Part shown: positions 6,600 through 13,466 of the stretch, piece by piece
How the letters are laid out: every line of letters begins with the position of its first letter
Numbering within the stretch: position 1 is the first letter of the stretch
Source of the DNA: Nocardia seriolae NBRC 15557
GTDB taxonomy: Bacteria; Actinomycetota; Actinomycetes; Mycobacteriales; Mycobacteriaceae
Assembly (NCBI RefSeq): GCF_007990715.1
Contig: NZ_BJWY01000081.1
Location: forward strand, 1-34,242
Length of the DNA stretch: 34,242 nucleotides
Direction of reading: 5' to 3'
Position numbers and translations under genes: made by a program
Notes under the pieces: generated by a model
Told to the model about the DNA's origin: nothing
What the model saw: the letters and a program-made list of their open reading frames with translations, nothing else
The model's database searches: none

Positions 6600-8332
6600 T
6601 TCGCAAGGTGCTGGGCCTGGTCCCGGCCGAATATGCCAGGCTGACACCGCGATTGCTGCTGTCCATCGTGTGCCAGGCGCTGGCACAGGCCGTGGCCTAT
6701 GTGCTGCTGGTGCCGGTATTGCAGGCCCTGTTCGACGACGATCTCGACCGCGCCTGGTGGTGGACGCTGTGGCTGGTGCTGGCGGTGGCGGCCGTCGTGG
6801 TGTTCGGGTACCTGCAATCGGTGCTCGGGCTGCGCATCGGCGTCGGCATGCAGCACGGGTTGCAGACGCGGCTCGGGGATCAGCTGAATGCCTTGCCGCT
6901 GGGCTGGTTCGACGATCGGCACGCGGGTGAGCTCTCGCGCGTCGTGGTGGAGAACGTGCGCGAGGTGCAGGGTCTGATCGCCTACCTGCTGGCGAAAATG
7001 CTGACCGGCGTGCTGGTTCCGCTCGGCGTCGCCGTCGGCATGCTCTTCGTCGACTGGCGCATCTCGCTGGCCATGCTGGTGGCCGCCCCGGCGCTGTTCG
7101 CGGTGAACCTGTGGGCCAACCGCTCCTATGCCGGTGCGGACGAGCGCATGCACGAGGCCGCCGCGGAGGCCAATGCCCGGGTGCTGGAATTCGCTCAGGC
7201 CCAACCGGTGCTGCGTTCCCTCGGTGCGGTCGGCGCGGGCAATCGCGCCCTGGACGCGGCCCTGGCGCGGCAGCGCAAGGCGGCCTCGGGCCTGCTGGTC
7301 GCGGCCGTGCCGGGACTCATCGTCTTCTCGCTGGTGGTGCAGGCGATCTTCCTGGTGCTGGTCTACCTGGTGGTGGGCCGGGCCACCGACGGCGCCATCT
7401 CGGCCGCCGCGGCCATCGCGCTCATCGCGGTGAGCTCCCGCTTCATCGAACCGCTGACCCAGGCCGCGCAGCTGGGCGGTGCGCTGCGGACCGCCGCCGC
7501 GGCCGCCGACCGGGTGACCGCGCTGCTGTCGGAACCGGCGCTGCCCCAGCCCGATTCACCCGTGCGGCCCGGTGCGGCGCGGATCGAGTTCGACGGCGTG
7601 AGCTTCGGTTACGGCCCCGGCAAGCCGGTGCTGAGCGATGTCACGTTCACCGCCGAGCCCGGCACGACCACCGCCATCGTCGGCCCCAGCGGCGCGGGCA
7701 AATCCACGCTGCTGCGGCTGGCCGCCCGCTTCCACGACGCCGATTCCGGTCGCGTCGCGGTCGGCGGCCACGACGTGCGCGACCAGCCGTCGGAGACGCT
7801 GCTGAACCAGCTGGCGCTGGTCTTCCAGAACGTCTATCTCTTCGATCGCTCTGTGCTGGAGAACATTCGGGCGGGCCGCCCCGACGCCTCCGATCAGGAA
7901 GTGCTGCGCGCCGGAGCGGTTGCCCGGGTGGACGAGATCGCACAGCGCCTGCCCGACGGCTGGCAGACCACGGTCGGTGAGGGCGGCTCGGCCCTGTCCG
8001 GCGGTGAGCGCCAGCGGGTTTCGATCGCCCGCGCCCTGGTCAAGGACGCCCCGATCGTCCTGCTCGACGAGGCCACCAGCGCGCTGGATCCGCACAACGA
8101 GGCGGTGGTGGTGCGCGGTGTGCACGAACTCACACGCGGCAGAACGGTTCTCGTGGTGGCGCACCGCCTGGCGACCATCGCGCACGCCGACCAGATCCTG
8201 TTCATGGACGGTGGCCGCATCGTGGAACGCGGCACGCATGCCGAACTGCTCGCCCTGGACGGCCGCTACGCCGCCTTCTGGAACGAGCGCACCCGGGCCT
8301 CGGGCTGGCGGCTGGCCTCCGCGGCGGTCTGA
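6596..8332 (+). CDS. ABC exporter-fold transporter, IrtB/YbtQ-like half
   Basis: The second half-transporter is 578 aa. It has six predicted membrane segments (about 18-300), then an ATPase with Walker A GPSGAGKST (363-371), signature LSGGE (467-471), Walker B VLLDE (Asp491, Glu492), a canonical ATSALDP D-loop and the H-loop in VAHRL. The start ATG at 6596 overlaps the previous stop by 4 bp and has AAGGAGG 7 bp upstream, so the two proteins should be made in equal amounts and pair as a heterodimer. Length and layout match IrtB. A strong hairpin at 8341-8378 ends the unit. The predicted role is import of the ferric siderophore made by the genes that follow. Confidence 0.88.
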   Translation: MIRKVLGLVPAEYARLTPRLLLSIVCQALAQAVAYVLLVPVLQALFDDDLDRAWWWTLWLVLAVAAVVVFGYLQSVLGLRIGVGMQHGLQTRLGDQLNALPLGWFDDRHAGELSRVVVENVREVQGLIAYLLAKMLTGVLVPLGVAVGMLFVDWRISLAMLVAAPALFAVNLWANRSYAGADERMHEAAAEANARVLEFAQAQPVLRSLGAVGAGNRALDAALARQRKAASGLLVAAVPGLIVFSLVVQAIFLVLVYLVVGRATDGAISAAAAIALIAVSSRFIEPLTQAAQLGGALRTAAAAADRVTALLSEPALPQPDSPVRPGAARIEFDGVSFGYGPGKPVLSDVTFTAEPGTTTAIVGPSGAGKSTLLRLAARFHDADSGRVAVGGHDVRDQPSETLLNQLALVFQNVYLFDRSVLENIRAGRPDASDQEVLRAGAVARVDEIAQRLPDGWQTTVGEGGSALSGGERQRVSIARALVKDAPIVLLDEATSALDPHNEAVVVRGVHELTRGRTVLVVAHRLATIAHADQILFMDGGRIVERGTHAELLALDGRYAAFWNERTRASGWRLASAAV

Positions 8333-8340
8333 ACCGGTAC

Positions 8341-8378
8341 GCGAAACCCGGGCATCCGATCGGATGCCCGGGATTCGC
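8341..8378. terminator. Terminator between ABC pair and Mtb12-like gene
   Basis: An 18-bp inverted repeat (8341-8358 with 8361-8378) with one A-A mismatch and a 2-nt gap has the core CCCGGGCATCCG / CGGATGCCCGGG. It begins 8 bp after the transporter stop and faces the convergent secreted-protein gene ending at 8413, so it can serve both directions. There is no clear T run on either side. Confidence 0.75.
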
Positions 8379-8412
8379 TGCTATCTCTGAATTTGGCCTG
8401 CGGGGCGGTGTT

Positions 8413-8880
8413 TCAGAGGCTGCAGGGCACCATGGCAATGCTCGCGACGGTGCACTCGGAGTCGCGGGTCAGCTTCCAGGTGCCGTCGATCTCACGCCAG
8501 GTGAGGGTCCAGTTCCACGGATCGAAGCCGTCGATGGAGGTCTGCAGACCGGCGGTGAGGGTGTCGCCGGAGACGTTCACCGGTCCCAGCACCGACCATT
8601 TGAAGCTCGGCGGGGCGGCGGCGATGACGGTGCCGACCTGGTCGATGAGCGGCAGCCCGGCCTCGCCGGCCTCCAGCTCGTTGGCGCGCGCGGAGCGCGA
8701 GGCACCGGTGTTAAGAATCAGCGCGAGCTTCGACTGCAGGTCTCCCACACCGGGATTCGCGGCCTTGATCGGTGCGACGACCGGCAGCGCGGAGGCCGGG
8801 GAGATGGTGGCGGCGGAGCCGCCGAGGACGGCGGTCAGGGCGACCGCGGCGGCCGCGATCCGGCGCATGGACTTGTTCAT
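8413..8880 (-). CDS. Mtb12-like low-molecular-weight secreted antigen
   Basis: The gene encodes a 155-aa exported protein. Residues 1-31 are a signal peptide (MNKSMRR, a hydrophobic Ala/Val/Leu core, ASA cleavage site). The mature part resembles the mycobacterial Mtb12/CFP-2 antigen family: LQSKLALILNTGASRSARANELE, then a beta-rich section with TLTAGLQTSIDGFDP and the closing WREIDGTWKL. Two cysteines near the C-terminus (143 and 153) could pair. I chose the ATG at 8880, which begins directly with the signal peptide; upstream in-frame codons to 8949 add a non-signal extension. The gene is divergent from the hydroxylase gene and shares its iron-box-bearing region. Function is unknown in the family. 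Confidence 0.82.
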   Translation of the reverse strand: MNKSMRRIAAAAVALTAVLGGSAATISPASALPVVAPIKAANPGVGDLQSKLALILNTGASRSARANELEAGEAGLPLIDQVGTVIAAAPPSFKWSVLGPVNVSGDTLTAGLQTSIDGFDPWNWTLTWREIDGTWKLTRDSECTVASIAMVPCSL

Positions 8881-8951
8881 TCGAATTTCCAATCGTTTTC
8901 GGTCAGGTGTCCGATCCACGGGCTTGCGCTGGAACCGGGACCCAACCAATA

Positions 8952-8970
8952 TAAGGTAAGCCTATGCAAA
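8952..8970. promoter_or_regulatory. Iron box 2 with overlapping -10-like element
   Basis: TAAGGTAAGCCTATGCAAA matches the IdeR/DmdR consensus at 14 of 19 positions. A -10-like TATAAG (8950-8955) overlaps its left end, which is where an iron repressor would block RNA polymerase. It is 126 bp upstream of the hydroxylase GTG and 71 bp upstream of the divergent Mtb12-like start, so it might act on either or both genes. Confidence 0.72.
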
Positions 8971-9001
8971 CATAAGACCCTACGGTTTGGAAGTGCGTCA
9001 C

Positions 9002-9028
9002 CCGATCCCGTTCCCGGATCGGCCTTTT
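9002..9028 (+). promoter_or_regulatory. Leader hairpin with T tract, possible attenuator
   Basis: CCGATCC (9002-9008) pairs with GGATCGG (9016-9022), and CCTTTT follows. It lies between iron box 2 and the hydroxylase start in a leader of roughly 120 nt. The shape is that of a short intrinsic terminator, but the 7-bp stem is weak and no alternative antiterminator fold is obvious. Confidence 0.3.
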
Positions 9029-9096
9029 CGCCCGGTCCGCCGTCAGGGTAGCTGCGAAGTGGCTGCCATCACATTGTCGGGAGAGCAGGAGCATCT

Positions 9097-10389
9097 GTGG
9101 ACACACTTCTCGTGGTCGGAGCCGGCCCCAAGGCCATGGCCGTGGCCGCCAAGGCGCACGTGCTGCGGGAACTCGGCCTGCCCGCGCCGCGCGTGGTGAT
9201 CGTCGAATCCCATGCGGTGGGCGGCAACTGGCTGCCCAGCGGCGGCTGGACCGACGGCCGCCACCGCCTGGGCACCAGCCCGGAGAAGGATGTCGGCTTC
9301 CCGTACCACTCCAACTGGGCGCGCGGGCGCAATCGCGAGATCGACGCGGCCATGCGGGCCTTCAGCTGGACCGCCTACCTGGTCGAGCACGGCACCTACG
9401 CCGAGTGGGTCGACCGTGGCCGCCCCAGCCCGCAGCACGCCAGCTGGGCGGATTATCTGCAGTGGGTCGCGCGCCGCACCGGCGTCGAGGTCGTGATGGG
9501 TACGGTCCGAACGATTTCCGCGGCGGCCGACGGCTGGCTGGTCACCGTGGCCGACGCCGACGGCGCGCTGAGCACCCTCGACGCCGACCGGCTGATGATC
9601 ACCGGTCCGGGCAACAGCCGCCGCGCGCTGGCCGAGCACCCGCGGGTGCTGAGCATCGCCGAGTTCTGGGATCTGGCCGCCAAGCGTCAGCTACCGGTGT
9701 CCTCGCGGGCCGCGGTGATCGGCGGCGGTGAGACGGCGGGTTCGGCCATGGACGAGCTGGTCCGCCACGATGTGCTGACCGTCTCGGTGATCTCGCCCAA
9801 GGCCACCATCTACACCCGCGGCGAAAGTTATTTCGAGAACTCGCTGTTCAGCGATCCGGTGAAGTGGCCCGCGCTGAGCATGGCCGAACGCCGGGACGTC
9901 ATCCGCCGCACCGATCGCGGCGTGTTCTCGGTGCGCGTGCAGGAGCGCCTGCTCGCCGACAGCCGCGTGCACCATCTGCAGGGCCGCGTGGTCCGGGTGG
10001 CCGCGCGCGACGAGGCGGTGGCGCTGACCCTGCGCAACGAGACCCGGACCGACCAGCTGCACACCTTCGATCTGGTGGTGGACGCCACCGGCGGTGAATC
10101 GCTGTGGTTCCTGGACCTTTTCGACACCGATGCCGCGGACCTGCTGGAACTGGCGGTCGGCGGGCCGGTGGATCAGGCGCGGCTGGAGGCCGCCATCGGC
10201 TACGACCTGGCCGTCACCGGTCTCGAGGCCACGCTCTACCTGCCGAATCTGGCGGCCCTGGCCCAGGGCCCGGGCTTCCCCAATCTGAGCTGCCTGGGCG
10301 AACTTTCGGACCGGGTGCTGGCCCGCGCGCCCGAAAACCGGCGCCGACCGGCCGGGGTGGGTGCGGCCACCAATCGGATTGAGAAATAG
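9097..10389 (+). CDS. mbtG: L-lysine N6-monooxygenase, MbtG/NbtG type
   Basis: The 430-aa flavoprotein should hydroxylate the lysine side-chain nitrogen using FAD, NADPH and oxygen, supplying the hydroxamate precursor of the siderophore. The FAD-binding site is VVGAGPKAMA near the N-terminus (GAGP from residue 8), followed by the substrate-channel segment GGNWLPSGGWTDGRHRLGTS. The NADPH-binding motif is VIGGGETAG (about 207-215). The closing DATGGESLWF and the C-terminal part match MbtG rather than the shorter ornithine hydroxylases. GTG at 9097 has AGGAG 5 bp upstream. Iron box 2 lies upstream, and the stop codon is inside iron box 3. The lysine preference is inferred from family likeness and from the mycobactin-type neighbours. 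Confidence 0.9.
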   Translation: MDTLLVVGAGPKAMAVAAKAHVLRELGLPAPRVVIVESHAVGGNWLPSGGWTDGRHRLGTSPEKDVGFPYHSNWARGRNREIDAAMRAFSWTAYLVEHGTYAEWVDRGRPSPQHASWADYLQWVARRTGVEVVMGTVRTISAAADGWLVTVADADGALSTLDADRLMITGPGNSRRALAEHPRVLSIAEFWDLAAKRQLPVSSRAAVIGGGETAGSAMDELVRHDVLTVSVISPKATIYTRGESYFENSLFSDPVKWPALSMAERRDVIRRTDRGVFSVRVQERLLADSRVHHLQGRVVRVAARDEAVALTLRNETRTDQLHTFDLVVDATGGESLWFLDLFDTDAADLLELAVGGPVDQARLEAAIGYDLAVTGLEATLYLPNLAALAQGPGFPNLSCLGELSDRVLARAPENRRRPAGVGAATNRIEK

Positions 10390-10404
10390 GTTAGGCTTAG
10401 CTTA
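10386..10404. promoter_or_regulatory. Iron box 3, overlapping the hydroxylase stop codon
   Basis: ATAGGTTAGGCTTAGCTTA matches the IdeR/DmdR consensus TTAGGTTAGSCTAACCTAA at 15 of 19 positions, with a perfect TAGGTTAGGCT left half. The hydroxylase TAG (10387-10389) lies inside it. It is 12 or 27 bp upstream of the two candidate starts of the formyltransferase, so the large biosynthetic run probably has its own iron-repressed promoter. Confidence 0.85.
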
Positions 10405-10431
10405 CTTCGAGCAAAGATGAGGTTCGGTTCA

Positions 10432-11373
10432 ATGCGCATCGTCTCGTTCGGCTTCCAGACCTGGGGCCGGAAAACCCTGCAGGCCCTGATCGATTCGCGC
10501 CACGAGGTGGTGCTGGCGGTCACCCACCCGGCCGCGGAGTCCACCTACAAGGCCATGTGGTCGGATTCGGTCGAGGAGCTGGCCCGCGAGCACGGGATTC
10601 CGGTGCACCTCACCGAGCGCGCCGACGCGGAGACCATCGACCTGGTCAAGCGGGCCGAGCCGGACGTGATCGTGGTGAACAGCTGGTACACCTGGATGCC
10701 CGAGGAGCTGTACAACCTGCCCCCGCACGGCACCCTCAACCTGCACGATTCGCTGCTGCCCGAGTTCACCGGCTTCTCCCCGGTGCTGTGGGCGCTCATC
10801 AGCGGCGCGGCCGAGACCGGGCTGACCGTGCACCGCATGGACGAGAACCTCGACACCGGCGACATCCTGGTGCGGAAGCGACTGCCCATCGGTCCCGACG
10901 TCACCGGCACCGAATTGGTGCTGGCCGGAATGGAACTCATCCCCGACGCGGTGAACGAGGCGCTGGACGCCGTCGAGTCCGGCACCGCCGTGTGGCGTGC
11001 GCAGGACCCGGCCGAGCGCACCTACTTCCACAAGCGCGCCGATCGCGACAGCCGCGTCGACTGGTCCTGGCCCGCGGTGGATCTGGAGCGTTTCGTGCGC
11101 GCCCTGTCCGCGCCGTACCCGCCCGCCTTCACGTTCTACCGCGGCGAGCGCATCGAGCTGCTCGCCGCCCGGGTCGCGGAATTCAATTGCGGCGGAACGC
11201 CCGGACGGGTCGTGGTGCTCGACGGCGGCGCGGCCGTGGTCTGCGGTCCGGAGGCGTTCCGCGGCGGCAATCGGGCCCTGGTCGTCACCCGGGTCCGCAC
11301 GGCCGACGGGCAGGAACACGCGGCCGCCGAATTCTTCGCCCGCGGCGGCTATCTCACCGATTCGGCGGAGTAG
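10432..11373 (+). CDS. N-hydroxylysine formyltransferase-like protein (Fmt family)
   Basis: This 313-aa protein has the formyltetrahydrofolate-dependent formyltransferase fold of methionyl-tRNA formyltransferase. The catalytic triad is in place: LNLHDSLLPEFTG gives Asn103 and His105, and LDTGDIL gives Asp141. A C-terminal Fmt-like domain follows from about residue 200 (TYFHKRADRDSRVDW). It starts the biosynthetic run directly after the hydroxylase gene, so the likely substrate is the N6-hydroxyl amine of hydroxylysine rather than tRNA. Known parallels are CchA in the coelichelin pathway and Rft in rhodochelin biosynthesis, which formylate hydroxyornithine. I favour the ATG at 10432 (MRIVSFGFQTWG, the usual family start); an in-frame ATG at 10417 would add five residues. 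The family is firm; the substrate is inferred. Confidence 0.88.
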   Translation: MRIVSFGFQTWGRKTLQALIDSRHEVVLAVTHPAAESTYKAMWSDSVEELAREHGIPVHLTERADAETIDLVKRAEPDVIVVNSWYTWMPEELYNLPPHGTLNLHDSLLPEFTGFSPVLWALISGAAETGLTVHRMDENLDTGDILVRKRLPIGPDVTGTELVLAGMELIPDAVNEALDAVESGTAVWRAQDPAERTYFHKRADRDSRVDWSWPAVDLERFVRALSAPYPPAFTFYRGERIELLAARVAEFNCGGTPGRVVVLDGGAAVVCGPEAFRGGNRALVVTRVRTADGQEHAAAEFFARGGYLTDSAE

Positions 11374-11385
11374 GAGCTTCACGTC

Positions 11386-12141
11386 ATGGCAGCACAGCTC
11401 GGCTGGGTCCGGCAATTCCACAAACCCGCGGCGGCGGGCCTTCCGCCGCTGCTGATCTGCCCCCACGCGGGTGCGGGCGCGTCCAGTTACCGGGCGTTCT
11501 CGAAGATCTTCAGCGACCGGTTCGACGTCGTGGTGTTCCAGTATCCGGGCCGTCAGGACCGGGCGCGGGAGGCGGCGCTCACCACGCTGGCCGATATCGC
11601 GGCGGGCGCTTTCGCGGATTATGTTGCCTCCGAGCATGATCGCGGGCTGCCGCTGACCGTGTTCGGGCACAGCATGGGCGCGATGGTGGCCTTCGAGCTG
11701 GTGCGGGCCGCCGAGGCCGCGGGCCGCGAGGTGCGGCTGCTGGCCCCGTCGGCGGCGGTGTCGCCGGGCCGGGCCGCCGAGCTGCCGCCGCATCCCACCG
11801 AGGACGAGCAGATCCTCGATCATCTGGGCCGCCTGGACGGCACCGGCGCGGACGTGCTGGGCAGCCGCGAGGTCATGCGCATGGCGCTGCCGGTGGTGAA
11901 GGCCGACTACCGGGCCTTCGACGCTTACTCGTGCGCGCCGGATATCAAGGTACAGGCCAGGATTCAGGTGCTCGGCGGTGCGGAGGACCCGTTCGTCACC
12001 CCGCGCGACCTCTATGGCTGGGCGAACCACAGTGCGCAGGAGATCGACGTGACCGTCTTCGACGGCGGGCACTTCTATCTCAACGAGCACACCGAGGGCA
12101 TCGCCGAACTGCTGGTGCCGACCCTGAATTCGGTCGGGTGA
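11386..12141 (+). CDS. Type II thioesterase, MbtT-like
   Basis: The 251-aa alpha/beta hydrolase belongs to the editing thioesterases that clear misloaded acyl groups from NRPS and PKS carrier domains. The nucleophile motif is GHSMGA with Ser96; Asp201 (GGAEDPF) and His229 (GGHFYL) complete the triad. The N-terminal ICPHAGAGASSYRAF and the YPGRQDR block are typical of type II enzymes. The ATG at 11386 has TAGGAG 9 bp upstream, and the stop overlaps the ketosynthase GTG by 4 bp (GTGA). Being a separate protein with these motifs, it is more likely a proofreading enzyme than the product-release enzyme, although neither NRPS here has its own thioesterase domain. Confidence 0.9.
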   Translation: MAAQLGWVRQFHKPAAAGLPPLLICPHAGAGASSYRAFSKIFSDRFDVVVFQYPGRQDRAREAALTTLADIAAGAFADYVASEHDRGLPLTVFGHSMGAMVAFELVRAAEAAGREVRLLAPSAAVSPGRAAELPPHPTEDEQILDHLGRLDGTGADVLGSREVMRMALPVVKADYRAFDAYSCAPDIKVQARIQVLGGAEDPFVTPRDLYGWANHSAQEIDVTVFDGGHFYLNEHTEGIAELLVPTLNSVG

Positions 12142-13466
12142 GCGGCGTGGCGGATCCCATCGTGATCGCGGGCATGGCGATCGAGGCGCCGGGCGGCGTG
12201 GAGACGCTGCCCGCCTACTGGTCGGCGCTCTCGCAGGGCCGCGAGCTCATCGGCGCGTTTCCCCGTGACCGGGAATGGCCGGTGGAACAGCTGCTCTCGC
12301 TGCACGCCGTCGACGGCTGGAGTCGGGTGCCGGACGCCGGTGGATTCCTGGACGGGGCAACGGAATTCGATCCGATGTTCTTCGGGATCACGCCGCGCGA
12401 GGCCGTCTCCATGGATCCGCAGCAGCGGGTCGGCATGCGGGTGGCCTGGCGGGCGCTGGAGAACGCGGGCATCAACCCGGGGTCCCTCGACGGTGCCGAG
12501 GTGGGCTGCTTCATGGGCGCGTCCATCAACGAGTACGGTCCGGTCTCCGCGGCGGTCACCGACTACAGCGGCTACCGGGTGACCGGTACCGCGCTGGGCG
12601 CGGTGGCCGGGCGCATCTCGCACGGCCTCGGGCTGATCGGGCCGTCGATGAGCGTGGACACCGCCTGCGCGTCCTCGATCACCGCATTGCATCTGGCCGC
12701 CAACGCGATTCGCAATGACGAATGCGAGTGGGCGCTGGCCGGTGGCGTCTGCGTGATGGGCTCACCCGCCGCGTTCTACGAATTCTCCAAGAACAATGCC
12801 CTGGCCGCCGACGGCCACCTGCGGGCCTACGCCGCCGACGCCACCGGCACCCTGTGGGGCGAGGGTGCGGGTGTCGTTGTGCTGGAACGGGAATCGCGGG
12901 CGCGGGTCCTGGGCCATCACGTCTACGCGCGGGTGCTGGGCACCCGGGTCAACCACAATGGCAAGGGCGCGCCCCTGGCCGTGCCGAGTTCGACCGCGCA
13001 GCAGCGGCTCATCGCCAAGACGCTCGAGGCCGCCGGTATCGGACCCGACGCCGTCGGACTCATCGAAGGCCACGGCACCGGCACCCCGGTCGGAGATCCA
13101 CTCGAATTGACCGCTCTCGCAAACGCTTACGGTGCGCCCGAGCGGGTGACTGGGCCGCTGCTGGGCTCGGTGAAATCCAATATCGGTCACACCCAGGCGG
13201 CCTCGGGCATGCTGGGCCTGATCAAGGTGCTGCTGTGCGGACGGTACGGGCAGATCGCCCCGACCCTGTTCGCCGACAATCCCACCGACAAGGTCGACTG
13301 GGATGCCACCAGCCTGCGGCTGGCCACCGAACTCACCCCGTGGGAGCCGCTCGACGGCGTCCGCTACGGGGCCGTCTCGTCATTCGGCGTGGCGGGCACC
13401 AATGCGCACGCGGTGCTCGCCATGCCCGTCGTGCATGAGCCCGTCCTGGAGGATCTCCATGTCTGA
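12138..13466 (+). CDS. mbtC: Stand-alone beta-ketoacyl synthase, MbtC-like
   Basis: This 442-aa ketosynthase should condense an acyl starter with the extender unit held on the ACP of the next protein. The active-site cysteine is Cys177 in SVDTACASS, and the two catalytic histidines are His312 (EGHGTGTPVGDP) and His351 (NIGHTQAASGM). Its length and isolation from an acyltransferase match MbtC of the mycobactin pathway. The GTG at 12138 overlaps the thioesterase stop (GTGA), suggesting coupled translation; a second GTG at 12147 is possible. The stop overlaps the next start by 8 bp. In nocobactin-type compounds the long alkyl chain is in the beta-hydroxy acid, so this enzyme may take a fatty acyl starter; that is inference. 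Confidence 0.9.
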   Translation: MSGVADPIVIAGMAIEAPGGVETLPAYWSALSQGRELIGAFPRDREWPVEQLLSLHAVDGWSRVPDAGGFLDGATEFDPMFFGITPREAVSMDPQQRVGMRVAWRALENAGINPGSLDGAEVGCFMGASINEYGPVSAAVTDYSGYRVTGTALGAVAGRISHGLGLIGPSMSVDTACASSITALHLAANAIRNDECEWALAGGVCVMGSPAAFYEFSKNNALAADGHLRAYAADATGTLWGEGAGVVVLERESRARVLGHHVYARVLGTRVNHNGKGAPLAVPSSTAQQRLIAKTLEAAGIGPDAVGLIEGHGTGTPVGDPLELTALANAYGAPERVTGPLLGSVKSNIGHTQAASGMLGLIKVLLCGRYGQIAPTLFADNPTDKVDWDATSLRLATELTPWEPLDGVRYGAVSSFGVAGTNAHAVLAMPVVHEPVLEDLHV

